In this document: in pieces, positions 9,597 through 19,064 of the stretch | Position numbering within the stretch: position 1 is the stretch's first letter | How the letters are laid out: each line of letters starts with the position of its first letter | NCBI RefSeq assembly: GCF_021206925.1 | Contig: NZ_JAJPRF010000003.1 | Location: 248,001-312,000 of the forward strand | DNA: 64,000 nucleotides | DNA from: Rhodoflexus caldus | GTDB taxonomy: Bacteria > Bacteroidota > Bacteroidia > Cytophagales > Thermoflexibacteraceae | Reading direction: 5' to 3' | Position numbers and translations under genes: made by a program | Notes under the pieces: generated by a model | Database searches by the model: none | Told to the model about the DNA's origin: nothing | The model's input: the letters and a program-made list of their open reading frames with translations, nothing else

Positions 9597-9626
9597 CAAA
9601 TCTAACGATATGCACCTATCCTGCAA
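9597..9626 (-). promoter_or_regulatory. Bacteroidota-type promoter of the thiolase gene
   Basis: Read on the minus strand, TTG (9626-9624), 19 bases, then TAGATTTG (9604-9597) match the -33 TTG and -7 TAnnTTTG consensus. The -7 element is 37 bases upstream of the start codon. Confidence 0.65.
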
Positions 9627-9665
9627 AGGATTTGACGAAAAATATTATGCAAGCCGAGTATTTTT

Positions 9666-11000
9666 TTAGGGCATGCTCAAAAAAGCAATGCTCCGAGGCG
9701 GCAGATTAATCTTAAACTTGTCTGACTTTACTTTAATGGTTTGGGTGTCAAAAGATGAAGTTGCGGCCGAGGAGAGTGTTGCATTGACTTCTTTGGCTTT
9801 CCAATTGTCTATTTCCACCTCTTTATGCCATTCGGAAACATTGAGCACTTGCATCATGAGTTTGCCTTTTGCATCTTTTCCGGCCAATACCCAAAGGTCG
9901 GGGTCGTTGGTTGTGGCATCAATAATGACCGTGCCGGGTTTGAATTGTTTAACTAAGCGTTCGGTATACTGAAAAATGGGGTATGTGGTGAGGGTATCTG
10001 TGGAAACCATGGGGAAATTGTCTTGAAAAGTCCAGTAGTGCGTAACTACCGCTCCGCTGTATCGCAGCACGCGGTGGTAGATTTTGGCAATTTCCCATGC
10101 ATTGAGCCAAGTAGAATGTGCCTCCGGGGTTTTCCAAAGAAAGGCATCGTAGCCAAGCTCGGCGCACCACACGGGCAGGTTGTGTTGTTTGCCCAAAGCG
10201 GCAATTTTTTCAAATTCCGTGTCGGAGAGTGTAGCAGACCACCAACTGTGAAAGGAAATTGGCCCCAAGTGCTTTCGGATACTTTCATCTGCCAGCAATT
10301 CGCTTACGTAAGGTACGGTAGCATCGGTTTTGTGTACGTCTCCCGTCAGAAACTTGACCGATACCCCCATTTTTTCGATGATAGGCACAGCTACTTTAAT
10401 AAAAGCAATCATCTCTTGTGCAGAGAGCAGCACCTGATAGCCGCCGTCTGCTTCGTTGAAAGAAATGTAGTTGATTTCAACGCCGTATTTGCCTTTGGCA
10501 TGGCGAAGGAATGTACCAATGCTTTCGGCTACTTCCGCATACATCTCCGGCTTGATGGTTCGCTGTTCTTTTGCTTTGGGGTTTGCCACCATCCAGTCGG
10601 GTAAGTCCCAGATGCTGCCGGTAAAAGTTTTTACGCTGTGCTGATTTTTCATGGCTTTGAGCATCCGAAACAGCGACTCGGTAACGCCGACATCTTTAAA
10701 GCCGGGCCAGTAAACTTCTGCGGCAGATTTGTTGTCATTTTGCGGCTCCCACTGCCTGATAGGAATGGCAAAGCGAATGTTGGTGGGTTTTAGGCGGTTG
10801 AGCATAAACTTGCCGACGGCATCTTCTGCCTTATCGGTATAATTGGCCTGACAATAATTGCCGCTGAGATTTTCAATGGTTTGAAAAGTTACCTGTGGCT
10901 GCGGGCTGATTTTTGCGTCCGCTTTCTTTGAAAATATTTGTGCAAATGCTCCCAAAGGGTATAGGATAAGCATGAACAGCGATAGGCAAATCGTTTTCAT
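9666..11000 (-). CDS. Secreted glycoside hydrolase, GH30-like
   Basis: The 444-residue protein has a signal peptide (MKTICLSLFMLILYPLGAFA, cleavage near residue 20) and a clan GH-A type TIM barrel. Candidate catalytic residues are acid/base Glu183 in ISFNEADGG and nucleophile Glu281 in WCAELGYD, the spacing expected for GH30. TGSIWDLPDWM and SFHSWW are further barrel-strand motifs. A beta-sandwich side domain follows from about residue 350, ending with PPRSIAFLSMP. No type IX sorting domain is present, so it is probably periplasmic. The substrate, a plant or bacterial polysaccharide, cannot be told from sequence. Confidence 0.8.
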   Translation of the reverse strand: MKTICLSLFMLILYPLGAFAQIFSKKADAKISPQPQVTFQTIENLSGNYCQANYTDKAEDAVGKFMLNRLKPTNIRFAIPIRQWEPQNDNKSAAEVYWPGFKDVGVTESLFRMLKAMKNQHSVKTFTGSIWDLPDWMVANPKAKEQRTIKPEMYAEVAESIGTFLRHAKGKYGVEINYISFNEADGGYQVLLSAQEMIAFIKVAVPIIEKMGVSVKFLTGDVHKTDATVPYVSELLADESIRKHLGPISFHSWWSATLSDTEFEKIAALGKQHNLPVWCAELGYDAFLWKTPEAHSTWLNAWEIAKIYHRVLRYSGAVVTHYWTFQDNFPMVSTDTLTTYPIFQYTERLVKQFKPGTVIIDATTNDPDLWVLAGKDAKGKLMMQVLNVSEWHKEVEIDNWKAKEVNATLSSAATSSFDTQTIKVKSDKFKINLPPRSIAFLSMP

Positions 11001-11162
11001 ATCAGGTGGTTTTTGCTTTCAATTTACGCCAATTCATCGTAACATATCCTTATTTTTGCCGCCCATTGTGCGCTATATTTAATGCTTATTCGCAAGCATA
11101 TCCGAGGCACACATCATGCGGATTTTGCGAAACGATTTTGACAAAAAACGGAATCACTATAC

Positions 11163-12482
<1,320 letters not shown>

Positions 12483-12484
12483 CC

Positions 12485-12521
12485 TTAGTGTAAAAAATAC
12501 GTTATGTATTGTAAACACTAA
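12485..12521. promoter_or_regulatory. 37-base interrupted palindrome between murA and the hydrolase gene
   Basis: Two nested inverted repeats share one centre at 12503: TTAGTGT (12485-12491) with ACACTAA (12515-12521), and AATAC (12496-12500) with GTATT (12506-12510). There is no T-run after it, so it is not a normal terminator. It ends 12 bases before the next start codon. An operator for a dimeric repressor is the simplest reading. Confidence 0.5.
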
Positions 12522-12533
12522 CTTGTTAGAGCC

Positions 12534-13316
12534 ATGAAAGCAAAAAATGCCCTGCTGATTATTGACCCGCAATACGATTTTTGCAACCCCCAAGGTGCGC
12601 TGTTTGTACCCGGTGCGGTAGAGGATATGCAAAGGCTGAGTCGGTTTATAGCCCGCAAAGGCGACGAATTGGCGCAGATTTTTGTAACCATAGACAGCCA
12701 CCCCGTCAATGATATTTCGCATCCGAATTTCTGGCGCGACAGTCAGGGCAATCCGCCGCCGCCTTTTACCCAAATTACCTTGGCAGAGGTGAAGCAAGGG
12801 CGCTGGATACCGCAATTTGAGGCTGAAAAAGCAACCCAATATCTGGCAGATTTGGAAGCGCAAGGGCAGTTTCCGCACTTTATATGGCCGGAACACTGTT
12901 TGACACATTCCAAAGGCGGTGCAATAGACGATACGCTGATGGAGGCACTTAGCCAATGGGCACGCAGCGGCAAGCAGTACATCACGGTTGAAAAAGGCAC
13001 TTACCCGCTAACGGAACATTTCGGCATTTTTCAGGCGCAGATTCCCGTAGCCGACCGTCCGGAAACGCAGTTGAATACTTCACTGATTGAGGCGCTGATG
13101 AACTATGACAACGTTTATTTGGCCGGTGAGGCAAAATCGCACTGTGTGGCTACCAGCCTGAAACAGGCAATGGATTACGCACCTGCATTGGCTCAAAAAA
13201 TGATTGTACTGACCGATTGTATGAGCGATGTAACCGGTTTGGGACATTTGGGCGAACCGATTTATGCAGAGGCAAAAGCCAAAGGTATCCGCTTTGCCGT
13301 GTCTTCAAATGCCTAA
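12534..13316 (+). CDS. Isochorismatase-fold cysteine hydrolase, nicotinamidase-like
   Basis: The 260-residue protein has the cysteine hydrolase triad Asp11 (IIDPQYDF), Lys154 (VEKGTYP) and Cys204 (AKSHCVATS). A metal site typical of nicotinamidases is present at Asp54, His56 and His63 (IDSHPVNDISHP). The segment WPEHCLTHSKGGAI matches WPxHC of nicotinamidase, where nicotinamide is converted to nicotinate for NAD salvage. It is longer than classic PncA (about 210 residues) because of an insert after residue 64, so related amide substrates are possible. A palindrome lies just upstream. Its 3' end overlaps the opposite-strand gene by 12 bases. Confidence 0.82.
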   Translation: MKAKNALLIIDPQYDFCNPQGALFVPGAVEDMQRLSRFIARKGDELAQIFVTIDSHPVNDISHPNFWRDSQGNPPPPFTQITLAEVKQGRWIPQFEAEKATQYLADLEAQGQFPHFIWPEHCLTHSKGGAIDDTLMEALSQWARSGKQYITVEKGTYPLTEHFGIFQAQIPVADRPETQLNTSLIEALMNYDNVYLAGEAKSHCVATSLKQAMDYAPALAQKMIVLTDCMSDVTGLGHLGEPIYAEAKAKGIRFAVSSNA

Positions 13317-13754
13317 TTGTTCGCGGATGTTGTTAATAACCCGTTCCTCCTCTTCTGAGGTGCTTTCAGAGGCATCTGCAAACAGGTAGAGTACGTCCAG
13401 CACTTCATCGGCAATATCGGGCAGTTCCTGCAAATACTTTTTAAGGGTTTGCAGGAACGGTTCTTTCCATGCCTGCATGTGCTCTGTCAAAAATTTCAGG
13501 TCGGCAAAAAAGTGCTCTTTGAGTTGCATTCTGGCATTGTAATCAGGCAATTCTTCGCGGAAGGTGTCTGCCATTGCCTTGGCGATGTGCTCCACAAAAA
13601 TCCACTCCTCATCGTCAATATTTTCATCGGCACCCACCACTAACAGGGTCGGGAAAAAAGTCAGCAACGTGATGAACTGTTCGCGGTTGAGCTTGGTTTC
13701 GCTTACTGCCTGATAGTCAATGAAAAATCGCGTGAGATAATTATCAGTATCCAT
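13305..13754 (-). CDS. Acidic helical protein, possibly TerB-like, function unknown
   Basis: The 149-residue protein is strongly acidic and predicted all-helical. It has no signal peptide or membrane segment. The pattern ADENIDDEEWIFVEHIAKAMAD resembles the acidic loop of TerB-fold proteins, but I cannot confirm this by eye. The ATG at 13754 is preferred over a GTG at 13763 three codons upstream. Its stop codon overlaps the end of the convergent hydrolase gene, leaving no room for a terminator between them. Confidence 0.6.
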   Translation of the reverse strand: MDTDNYLTRFFIDYQAVSETKLNREQFITLLTFFPTLLVVGADENIDDEEWIFVEHIAKAMADTFREELPDYNARMQLKEHFFADLKFLTEHMQAWKEPFLQTLKKYLQELPDIADEVLDVLYLFADASESTSEEEERVINNIREQLGI

Positions 13755-13818
13755 GTTTTGCACTTTATTTGCCTGATATTTGTTGCCTTAGAGGCAACAT
13801 TCTTTTGCCTAAAATTAG

Positions 13819-14226
13819 ATGAAAAAGTACATAAATCTACTGGTCGCGTTGTTTTTTAGTGCGATTGCCGTGGGACAGACTCCGCAAACTACTGCTGTCG
13901 CAACGGCCGAAAAGACGGCTCAACTCAGTTTCACCGTTCGCGAACACAACTTTGGAGATGTGAAAGCGGGTGCAATAGTGATGCATCCGTTTGAGTTTAC
14001 CAACACCGGCAGCACTCCGCTGATATTGGCGGATGTGCGCGTAACTTGTGGCTGTACGGTGATTAACTGGCCACGTCAGCCCATACCTCCGGGTGAAAAA
14101 GGGACAATCATTGTGCAGTTCAACTCTGCCGACCGCATGGGGCCGCAAAACAAAGTTGTTACCGTTTTGTCCAATGCCAAAAATGAAATAGAACGCCTGT
14201 TGATTCGGGCTAACGTGGTGCCGTAA
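13819..14226 (+). CDS. DUF1573 family exported protein
   Basis: The 135-residue protein has a signal peptide (MKKYINLLVALFFSAIAVGQ). One Ig-like DUF1573 domain follows, with the family pattern FGDVKAGAIVMHPFEFTNTG, then VRVTCGCTV, then PPGEKGTIIVQFNS. Such proteins are very common in Bacteroidota and are thought to act in the envelope, but no biochemical role is established. It is followed after 20 bases by a membrane M23-like gene on the same strand, so the two may form an operon. Confidence 0.85.
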   Translation: MKKYINLLVALFFSAIAVGQTPQTTAVATAEKTAQLSFTVREHNFGDVKAGAIVMHPFEFTNTGSTPLILADVRVTCGCTVINWPRQPIPPGEKGTIIVQFNSADRMGPQNKVVTVLSNAKNEIERLLIRANVVP

Positions 14227-14246
14227 GCAGAGTCTTTTGAGAACCT

Positions 14247-15164
14247 ATGTTTCCACTGACCGCCGCTATTGTTGTAATTTGGCAGGTTTTTGTGCCTGTT
14301 GCCCTTGTTGTTTGGGTGCTGCTCAAACGCTGCCGCTCAACTTTTGAGGCATTGCTGACCTTGGCGGTATCGTGGACGTGGTTTTTATACATTTTTTACG
14401 TCGGTCGTTGGGATTTTACCTCCCACTATTTGCGCTATGCACTGCTTATTGTCCTTGCTGCCGCATCCTTTGCGTGCCTGTATAAAGCGTACAAAACGCC
14501 CTTTTACGTACCCTTGCCGAAGGCTACCCTGTTTTCCCAACTGCTGATGTTGGCTGTTTTTGCATGGCTTACAGAAAGAGCTATTGCGGGATTTACACCT
14601 GATAGTCAGCCAATTGCATTGGATTTTCCGCTTAGGGAAGGTTTTATCAGCCACGGCGGGGCTTCTACTTTCATCAACTACCACTATTCGGACAAAGGCG
14701 CACAAAAATATGCCGTAGATATTGTCCGCCTCAACCGTGCAGGGATGCGCGCACGGGGATTTTTTCCCGAAAAGTTGGAGGATTACGCCGTTTTTGGCGA
14801 TACGGTTTTTTGCCCTTGCGACGGCACGGTTGCCAAACTGCAAGATGGGTTGCCCAACCAAGCCATCGGCGAATCGGACGCAAAAAATCCTGCAGGCAAC
14901 TACGTAGCCATTGCCTGTGACGGCGTGTTGGTGATGATGGCGCATTTCATGCCCGGCTCATTGACGGCGCAACTGTCGGACACGGTGCGCCGCGGGCAGC
15001 CGATAGCCCGCGTAGGCAATTCGGGCGATACGTCCAATCCGCATCTACACATACACGCCGTTCAGGGCAGCGACACAAGCCGCCTGCTTTCGGGCAAAAG
15101 TGTGCCGATGTTGTTCAACGGGCAATTTCCGATAAGAAACCAACTGTTTCAGCGGTCGGAATAA
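14247..15164 (+). CDS. Membrane-anchored M23-like (LytM) domain protein with altered metal site
   Basis: The N-terminal 115 residues hold about four hydrophobic segments. Residues 125-290 form a LytM/M23 domain with GDTVFCPCDGTV, the HFMPGSL strand (His233), and HLHIHAV with His266 and His268. Canonical M23 endopeptidases also need a His four residues before the metal-binding Asp (HxxxD). Here the segment is QKYAVDIVR, with Asp158 present but Lys154 in the His place. The domain may be inactive as a peptidase, or may use another ligand such as His146. It lies 20 bases after the DUF1573 gene. Confidence 0.75.
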   Translation: MFPLTAAIVVIWQVFVPVALVVWVLLKRCRSTFEALLTLAVSWTWFLYIFYVGRWDFTSHYLRYALLIVLAAASFACLYKAYKTPFYVPLPKATLFSQLLMLAVFAWLTERAIAGFTPDSQPIALDFPLREGFISHGGASTFINYHYSDKGAQKYAVDIVRLNRAGMRARGFFPEKLEDYAVFGDTVFCPCDGTVAKLQDGLPNQAIGESDAKNPAGNYVAIACDGVLVMMAHFMPGSLTAQLSDTVRRGQPIARVGNSGDTSNPHLHIHAVQGSDTSRLLSGKSVPMLFNGQFPIRNQLFQRSE

Positions 15165-15173
15165 TGCCGTGCT

Positions 15174-16712
15174 CTACAAATTCTTGTAGTAATGCCTGAT
15201 TTTTTCCACGCTCAACTCCAGCGCGTTCAGTGCGTTGAGGGTTTCGGTGTGGTTGGCTTCCACCAATTCGGCTAATCGCTTGTCCACAAACAAATTTTCG
15301 CGGCTGTGGCGCAGTTCGGCGGGGGTTTCGCGGTGCATTCGCTCTTTTTGGGCAGCAATGAACGCGCTTAGTTTCTCGGCGTGTTCGTCCCAATATTTTT
15401 CTACCAATGGGTGTGGTTTTTTATACAAGTAGGTGGTTTTTTCCACCTTGTGCGTTTTCAGCGGCAAAATAATCGCCTGCGAATTGTAGGTAAATTCTAC
15501 CTGATGTTCGCTCTTACCTTTGCGGGCTTTGACGCGGTAGGTCAGTTTCTCGTTTTCATCGTATACACCGATGGTTACAGGCTCGTCTATGCTGAGTTTT
15601 TCAAATTCCGCACTTTTGATGTACTTGCCCTCAAAGTGATTTTCAATGCCCAATACCTCAAAATATTGGCGGTCTATTAAGTAGAGTTCTTCGGAAAAAA
15701 CCGTGTTGGGGATTTTGGTTTCGGTTTTTACCTCGTCCTCAAATTGGTTGATTTCCTTGCGCAGTGCTGCCAGATTGACCACCAGCGTGTAGCCGTGCTT
15801 GCGAATGGTTTCCGCAACAATTTCCCGCGCTACGTCAATTTGTTCGGGATGCGACCAAAGGCAATAGGCAATCAGGAAACAGTCCATCAAATCCACTTTG
15901 TTGCGCCCGTTCAGAAATGCCGACGTGCGCAGCAGGCGAACAATTTTTTTCCATCGGCGGTCATAGATGCGGAACGGCGGGTCGTTTTTGGCATCATATT
16001 CTTCCAATTTCAGGCGGATTACCTGAATCACGTTTACGACTTCATCGGGAACGGTAACGGTTTCTATGGCTTCGTTCCATTGCTCAAACTCCTCGGCGGT
16101 AATTTTTTCCTCTTCGGTAAGCGTGTCTTTGTACACGTCTTCGGTGCTGAGAATCATGCTGATAAAGTTGCCGCTTTGGCGAATTTCGCCGATGACGGTG
16201 CGCAGCAGGAATCTGTCCCAAAGGGCTTCCAAACCCTCACCCACGGGCGGCAACTCGTTGGATGCGGCAAGAATGCCTTTCACATTGACTTTTACGTCGG
16301 TTTCGCCGTTGCGGTAGATGCGCTCGTTGAGTACGGTCAGCAGCGCGTTTTGGATAGAAGGCCCCGCTTTCCAGATTTCATCCAGAAAGACCACGTTTGC
16401 CCCGGGCAAATAGTTATCGGTGAGGCGTTCGTAGCGGTCTTCGTCTTTGAGTTTTTTGATGGATACGGGGCCGAAAATCTCATCGGGCGTGCTGAACTTA
16501 TTCATCAGGTACTCAAAAGATTTGCCGTCGCGGAAGGCAAACTTCAGCCTGCGGGCAATCAGGCTTTTGGCTACGCCCGGAGGGCCTAATAGGAACACAC
16601 TTTCCCCCGCGACCGCTGCCAGCAAGGACAGGCGGATAATTTCTTCTTTTTCGTAAATGCCTTTGGAAAGCTGCGCCAGCAGCCGTTGGGTTTTCTCTCT
16701 AACCGATTGCAT
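15174..16712 (-). CDS. MoxR-family AAA ATPase, RavA-like
   Basis: The 512-residue protein has a Walker A GPPGVAKS (43-50), a Walker B in VVFLDEIWKAG, and sensor ASNELPP, followed by an extended C-terminal region. That matches RavA (about 500 residues), a MoxR ATPase that acts as a chaperone with the VWA protein ViaA. No VWA gene is adjacent on either side. The ATG at 16712 is chosen over a TTG two codons upstream. It converges on the M23-like gene with only 9 bases between the two stops. Confidence 0.85.
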   Translation of the reverse strand: MQSVREKTQRLLAQLSKGIYEKEEIIRLSLLAAVAGESVFLLGPPGVAKSLIARRLKFAFRDGKSFEYLMNKFSTPDEIFGPVSIKKLKDEDRYERLTDNYLPGANVVFLDEIWKAGPSIQNALLTVLNERIYRNGETDVKVNVKGILAASNELPPVGEGLEALWDRFLLRTVIGEIRQSGNFISMILSTEDVYKDTLTEEEKITAEEFEQWNEAIETVTVPDEVVNVIQVIRLKLEEYDAKNDPPFRIYDRRWKKIVRLLRTSAFLNGRNKVDLMDCFLIAYCLWSHPEQIDVAREIVAETIRKHGYTLVVNLAALRKEINQFEDEVKTETKIPNTVFSEELYLIDRQYFEVLGIENHFEGKYIKSAEFEKLSIDEPVTIGVYDENEKLTYRVKARKGKSEHQVEFTYNSQAIILPLKTHKVEKTTYLYKKPHPLVEKYWDEHAEKLSAFIAAQKERMHRETPAELRHSRENLFVDKRLAELVEANHTETLNALNALELSVEKIRHYYKNL

Positions 16713-16825
16713 AAGCAATTAACAAGGCGGCGGCGGGGTTTGTTTTGATAAAATCCAATGCGTTCCAAATTATTCAACTGCGTTTTGGGGCAGCCTTGCA
16801 GCGGAAATGGTTGTTGCAGGCAAGC

Positions 16826-16857
16826 AAAAACGCCATCCCGTCGGTTACGAGATGGCG
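16826..16857 (-). terminator. Rho-independent terminator of the fatty acid hydroxylase gene
   Basis: A 7-base stem (16831-16837 with 16851-16857) with further inner pairing is preceded by five A on the plus strand. On the minus strand it follows the hydroxylase stop by 24 bases. Confidence 0.75.
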
Positions 16858-16881
16858 CTTGCATTACGGTTTTATTGGCAT

Positions 16882-17496
16882 CTACGGCAATGTGCGGAAT
16901 ACCCAGTCCCACAGCGGAGAAGATACGCCAAATGCTTTGTCGTGGTCTTTGTAGTGGTGAATACCGTGATTAATCCACAATACTTTCAGGAAGTTTTTAG
17001 GCGGTGCAAAGGCATGAACGGCATAGTGAACGAACAGATAGGCCGCATAGCCTGTTAAAAAGCCCGGTAAAAAACCGAACATGTAGTCGCCCATCAACCA
17101 ATAGAAAAGCACTCCCAGAACAGACGAAATGGTCAGGCTTAACAGGGGAGGCATTGCCAAACGGTCTTTGTCTTTGGGGTATTCATGGTGCACGCCGTGC
17201 ATGGTATATTGCAGTTTTGCTTTGCGGGGCGTATCAGGCTCCATGTGGAATACGCGGCGATGCACGGTGTACTCTACAAATGAAAAAACGAACAAACCGA
17301 CAAAAAACAGGGCGACAAATTGCCATGCTGCCAAGTTTGTCAGAATGGTGCCGTAGTAAATCAGACCGGCGGAAATACCGATAAAAAGACTGATGGGGAC
17401 GGCAATGTGTGTACGAGTCAGTTTTTCTAAAATCGGGTTTTGAAAAAGCTGTTTTGTCCCGTTGTTTTTGGGTTTTGTGTAAGTGGGAGCATTCAT
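16882..17496 (-). CDS. Fatty acid hydroxylase (FA2H-like, sterol desaturase superfamily)
   Basis: This 204-residue integral membrane di-iron enzyme has four histidine clusters: HRRVFH, HGVHHEYP, HYAVHAF and HGIHHYKDHDKAFGVSSPLWDWVF. At least four membrane segments are visible. The box pattern and size match fatty acid 2-hydroxylases, which add the alpha-hydroxyl to acyl chains of sphingolipids. Bacteroidota make sphingolipids, sulfonolipids and hydroxy fatty acids, so an envelope lipid role is likely but inferred. It is a single gene with its own terminator. Confidence 0.85.
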   Translation of the reverse strand: MNAPTYTKPKNNGTKQLFQNPILEKLTRTHIAVPISLFIGISAGLIYYGTILTNLAAWQFVALFFVGLFVFSFVEYTVHRRVFHMEPDTPRKAKLQYTMHGVHHEYPKDKDRLAMPPLLSLTISSVLGVLFYWLMGDYMFGFLPGFLTGYAAYLFVHYAVHAFAPPKNFLKVLWINHGIHHYKDHDKAFGVSSPLWDWVFRTLP

Positions 17497-17680
17497 AGTT
17501 AGTATAGGATAAAGTTTTTATCAGGGATTTAACGATTTGCAGACCGATTCGGTTGTCGGAGGTGTGCTGCAAAATTAGGAGTAAAGCCAACAAATTATCG
17601 CATTTTCCAAACCTTTACTTAAATTACGAAACTTGTTGTTGCCTTAAAGGCGCTTTTTGATTACCAATTCAGTTGAAATT

Positions 17681-18898
17681 ATGAATGAACATCAGCAACC
17701 GATAACAATTCTGTGTATTACGGGCTATTTTAAGGGAGGGCAATTTATGCGGGCTGCCAAAGCGTTGGGCTGCCGCGTGCTTCTGATAACAGCTAAAAAA
17801 TTAGAACATAAAGAGTGGCCTCGCGAAAGCATAGATGAGATTTTCTACGTGCCGCAGGATTCGGAACACTGGAACATGGAAGAAGTTATACGCGGCATTG
17901 CCTACATTTTCCGCACCCGAAAAATAGACAGGGTAGTAGCACTGGATGACTACGACGTGGAAAAAGCAGCCTATATCCGCGAGGAGTTTCGCATACCGGG
18001 CATGGGGCAAACCCGTGCGCGTTATTTCCGCGATAAACTCGCCATGCGTATGCAGGCTGCCGATGAGGGTATTCATGTACCGGCATTTTGCCCCACTTTT
18101 AACTACGACGAATTGCGGCACTTTGTGGCAACCACCCCCGGCCCGTGGGTGCTGAAACCCCGCTCCGCTGCTTCTGCCACGGGCATTAAAAAGATACATA
18201 CCATCAACGAGCTTTGGCCTGCCTTAGACAGCCTTGGCGATATGCAATACAGCTATCTGTTGGAGACATTTCTGCCCGGCGATGTGTATCACGTAGATTC
18301 ATTGGTGGATGGCGATGAGATAGTGTTTGCCCGTGCCAGCCGCTACATGAACCCGCCCATGGAAGTTGCCCACGAAGGGCGTGTTTTCCGTTCACATACA
18401 GTCGCTTTCGGCAGCAAAGACGAAAAAGAACTGCTCAAACAGAACAAAAAAGTACTCAAAGCGCTTGGTTTGAAGCGTGGCGCTTCGCATACGGAGTTTA
18501 TTAAATCGGCAGCCGATGGCAAATTTTATTTTCTGGAAACCTCTGCCCGTGTAGGAGGCGCTAATTTGGTGGAAATGGTAGAAGCCTCGGCAGGCATCAA
18601 TTTATGGACTGAGTGGGCAAAAATTGAAACCCGCCGCAAAGGCGAAAAGTACGAATTGCCCAAAATAGAAAACTTGTATGCGGGCATTATTGTATCGCTT
18701 GCCAAACAGGAGCATCCGGACACAAGCAGCTATAACGACCCTGAAATTGTTTGGCGAATGAATATGCCACAACATGCAGGGCTGATTGTGCAATCGGAAA
18801 AATTGGAGCGCGTTACCGAATTGCTGGAAAGCTATGCACAACGATTCTACAACGACTTTTTCATGGCATTGCCGCCATCGGATACTCCGACGCACTAA
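17681..18898 (+). CDS. ATP-grasp domain protein of unknown substrate
   Basis: The 405-residue protein has an N-terminal Rossmann-like domain (ILCITGYFKGG) and an ATP-grasp domain from about residue 110. Nucleotide and metal contacts are visible in WVLKPRSAASATGIKK, LLETFLPGDVYHVDSLV and YFLETSARVGGANLVEM. ATP-grasp enzymes join a carboxylate, via an acyl phosphate, to an amine or thiol. The sequence resembles carboxylate-amine ligases of the carbamoyl-phosphate synthase type, with no partner gene nearby to indicate substrate. ATG at 17681 is chosen over a TTG at 17657. It is monocistronic with its own terminator. Confidence 0.8.
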   Translation: MNEHQQPITILCITGYFKGGQFMRAAKALGCRVLLITAKKLEHKEWPRESIDEIFYVPQDSEHWNMEEVIRGIAYIFRTRKIDRVVALDDYDVEKAAYIREEFRIPGMGQTRARYFRDKLAMRMQAADEGIHVPAFCPTFNYDELRHFVATTPGPWVLKPRSAASATGIKKIHTINELWPALDSLGDMQYSYLLETFLPGDVYHVDSLVDGDEIVFARASRYMNPPMEVAHEGRVFRSHTVAFGSKDEKELLKQNKKVLKALGLKRGASHTEFIKSAADGKFYFLETSARVGGANLVEMVEASAGINLWTEWAKIETRRKGEKYELPKIENLYAGIIVSLAKQEHPDTSSYNDPEIVWRMNMPQHAGLIVQSEKLERVTELLESYAQRFYNDFFMALPPSDTPTH

Positions 18899-18924
18899 TT
18901 GCCGCCGACCGACAATCAATATTT

Positions 18925-18954
18925 GCCCTGCTTAGTTTTGGCAGGGCTTTTTTG
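18925..18954 (+). terminator. Rho-independent terminator of the ATP-grasp gene
   Basis: A 7-base GC-rich stem (18925-18931 with 18941-18947) with a 9-base loop is followed by six T. It is 26 bases downstream of the ATP-grasp stop. No gene is seen between it and 19065. Confidence 0.88.
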
Positions 18955-19064
18955 TTGCTGCTGCATCCACCGACGAATGCTTTACGTACAGTTATTCGCT
19001 GTGCCGCCCGTAGTTGAGCCGCCTGTTTATCGTATATTGCGCACAAATTGCCATATGTTTGCCT

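Noticed and set aside
11051-11058. TATTTTTG as a murA promoter
   Set aside because: The -7 box is exact, but no TTG lies 19-22 bases upstream, so it is not listed as a promoter.
13782-17651. Short hairpins GTTGCC-TTAGA-GGCAAC (13782-13798) and GCCTT-A-AAGGC (17641-17651) upstream of two genes
   Set aside because: They look alike but the second is too short and lacks symmetry beyond 5 bases. Two sites are not enough to claim an operator.
19014-19064. Upstream extension of the single KNH-domain protein
   Set aside because: The in-frame extension before ATG 19065 has no signal-like character, while the sequence from 19065 is a clean signal peptide.
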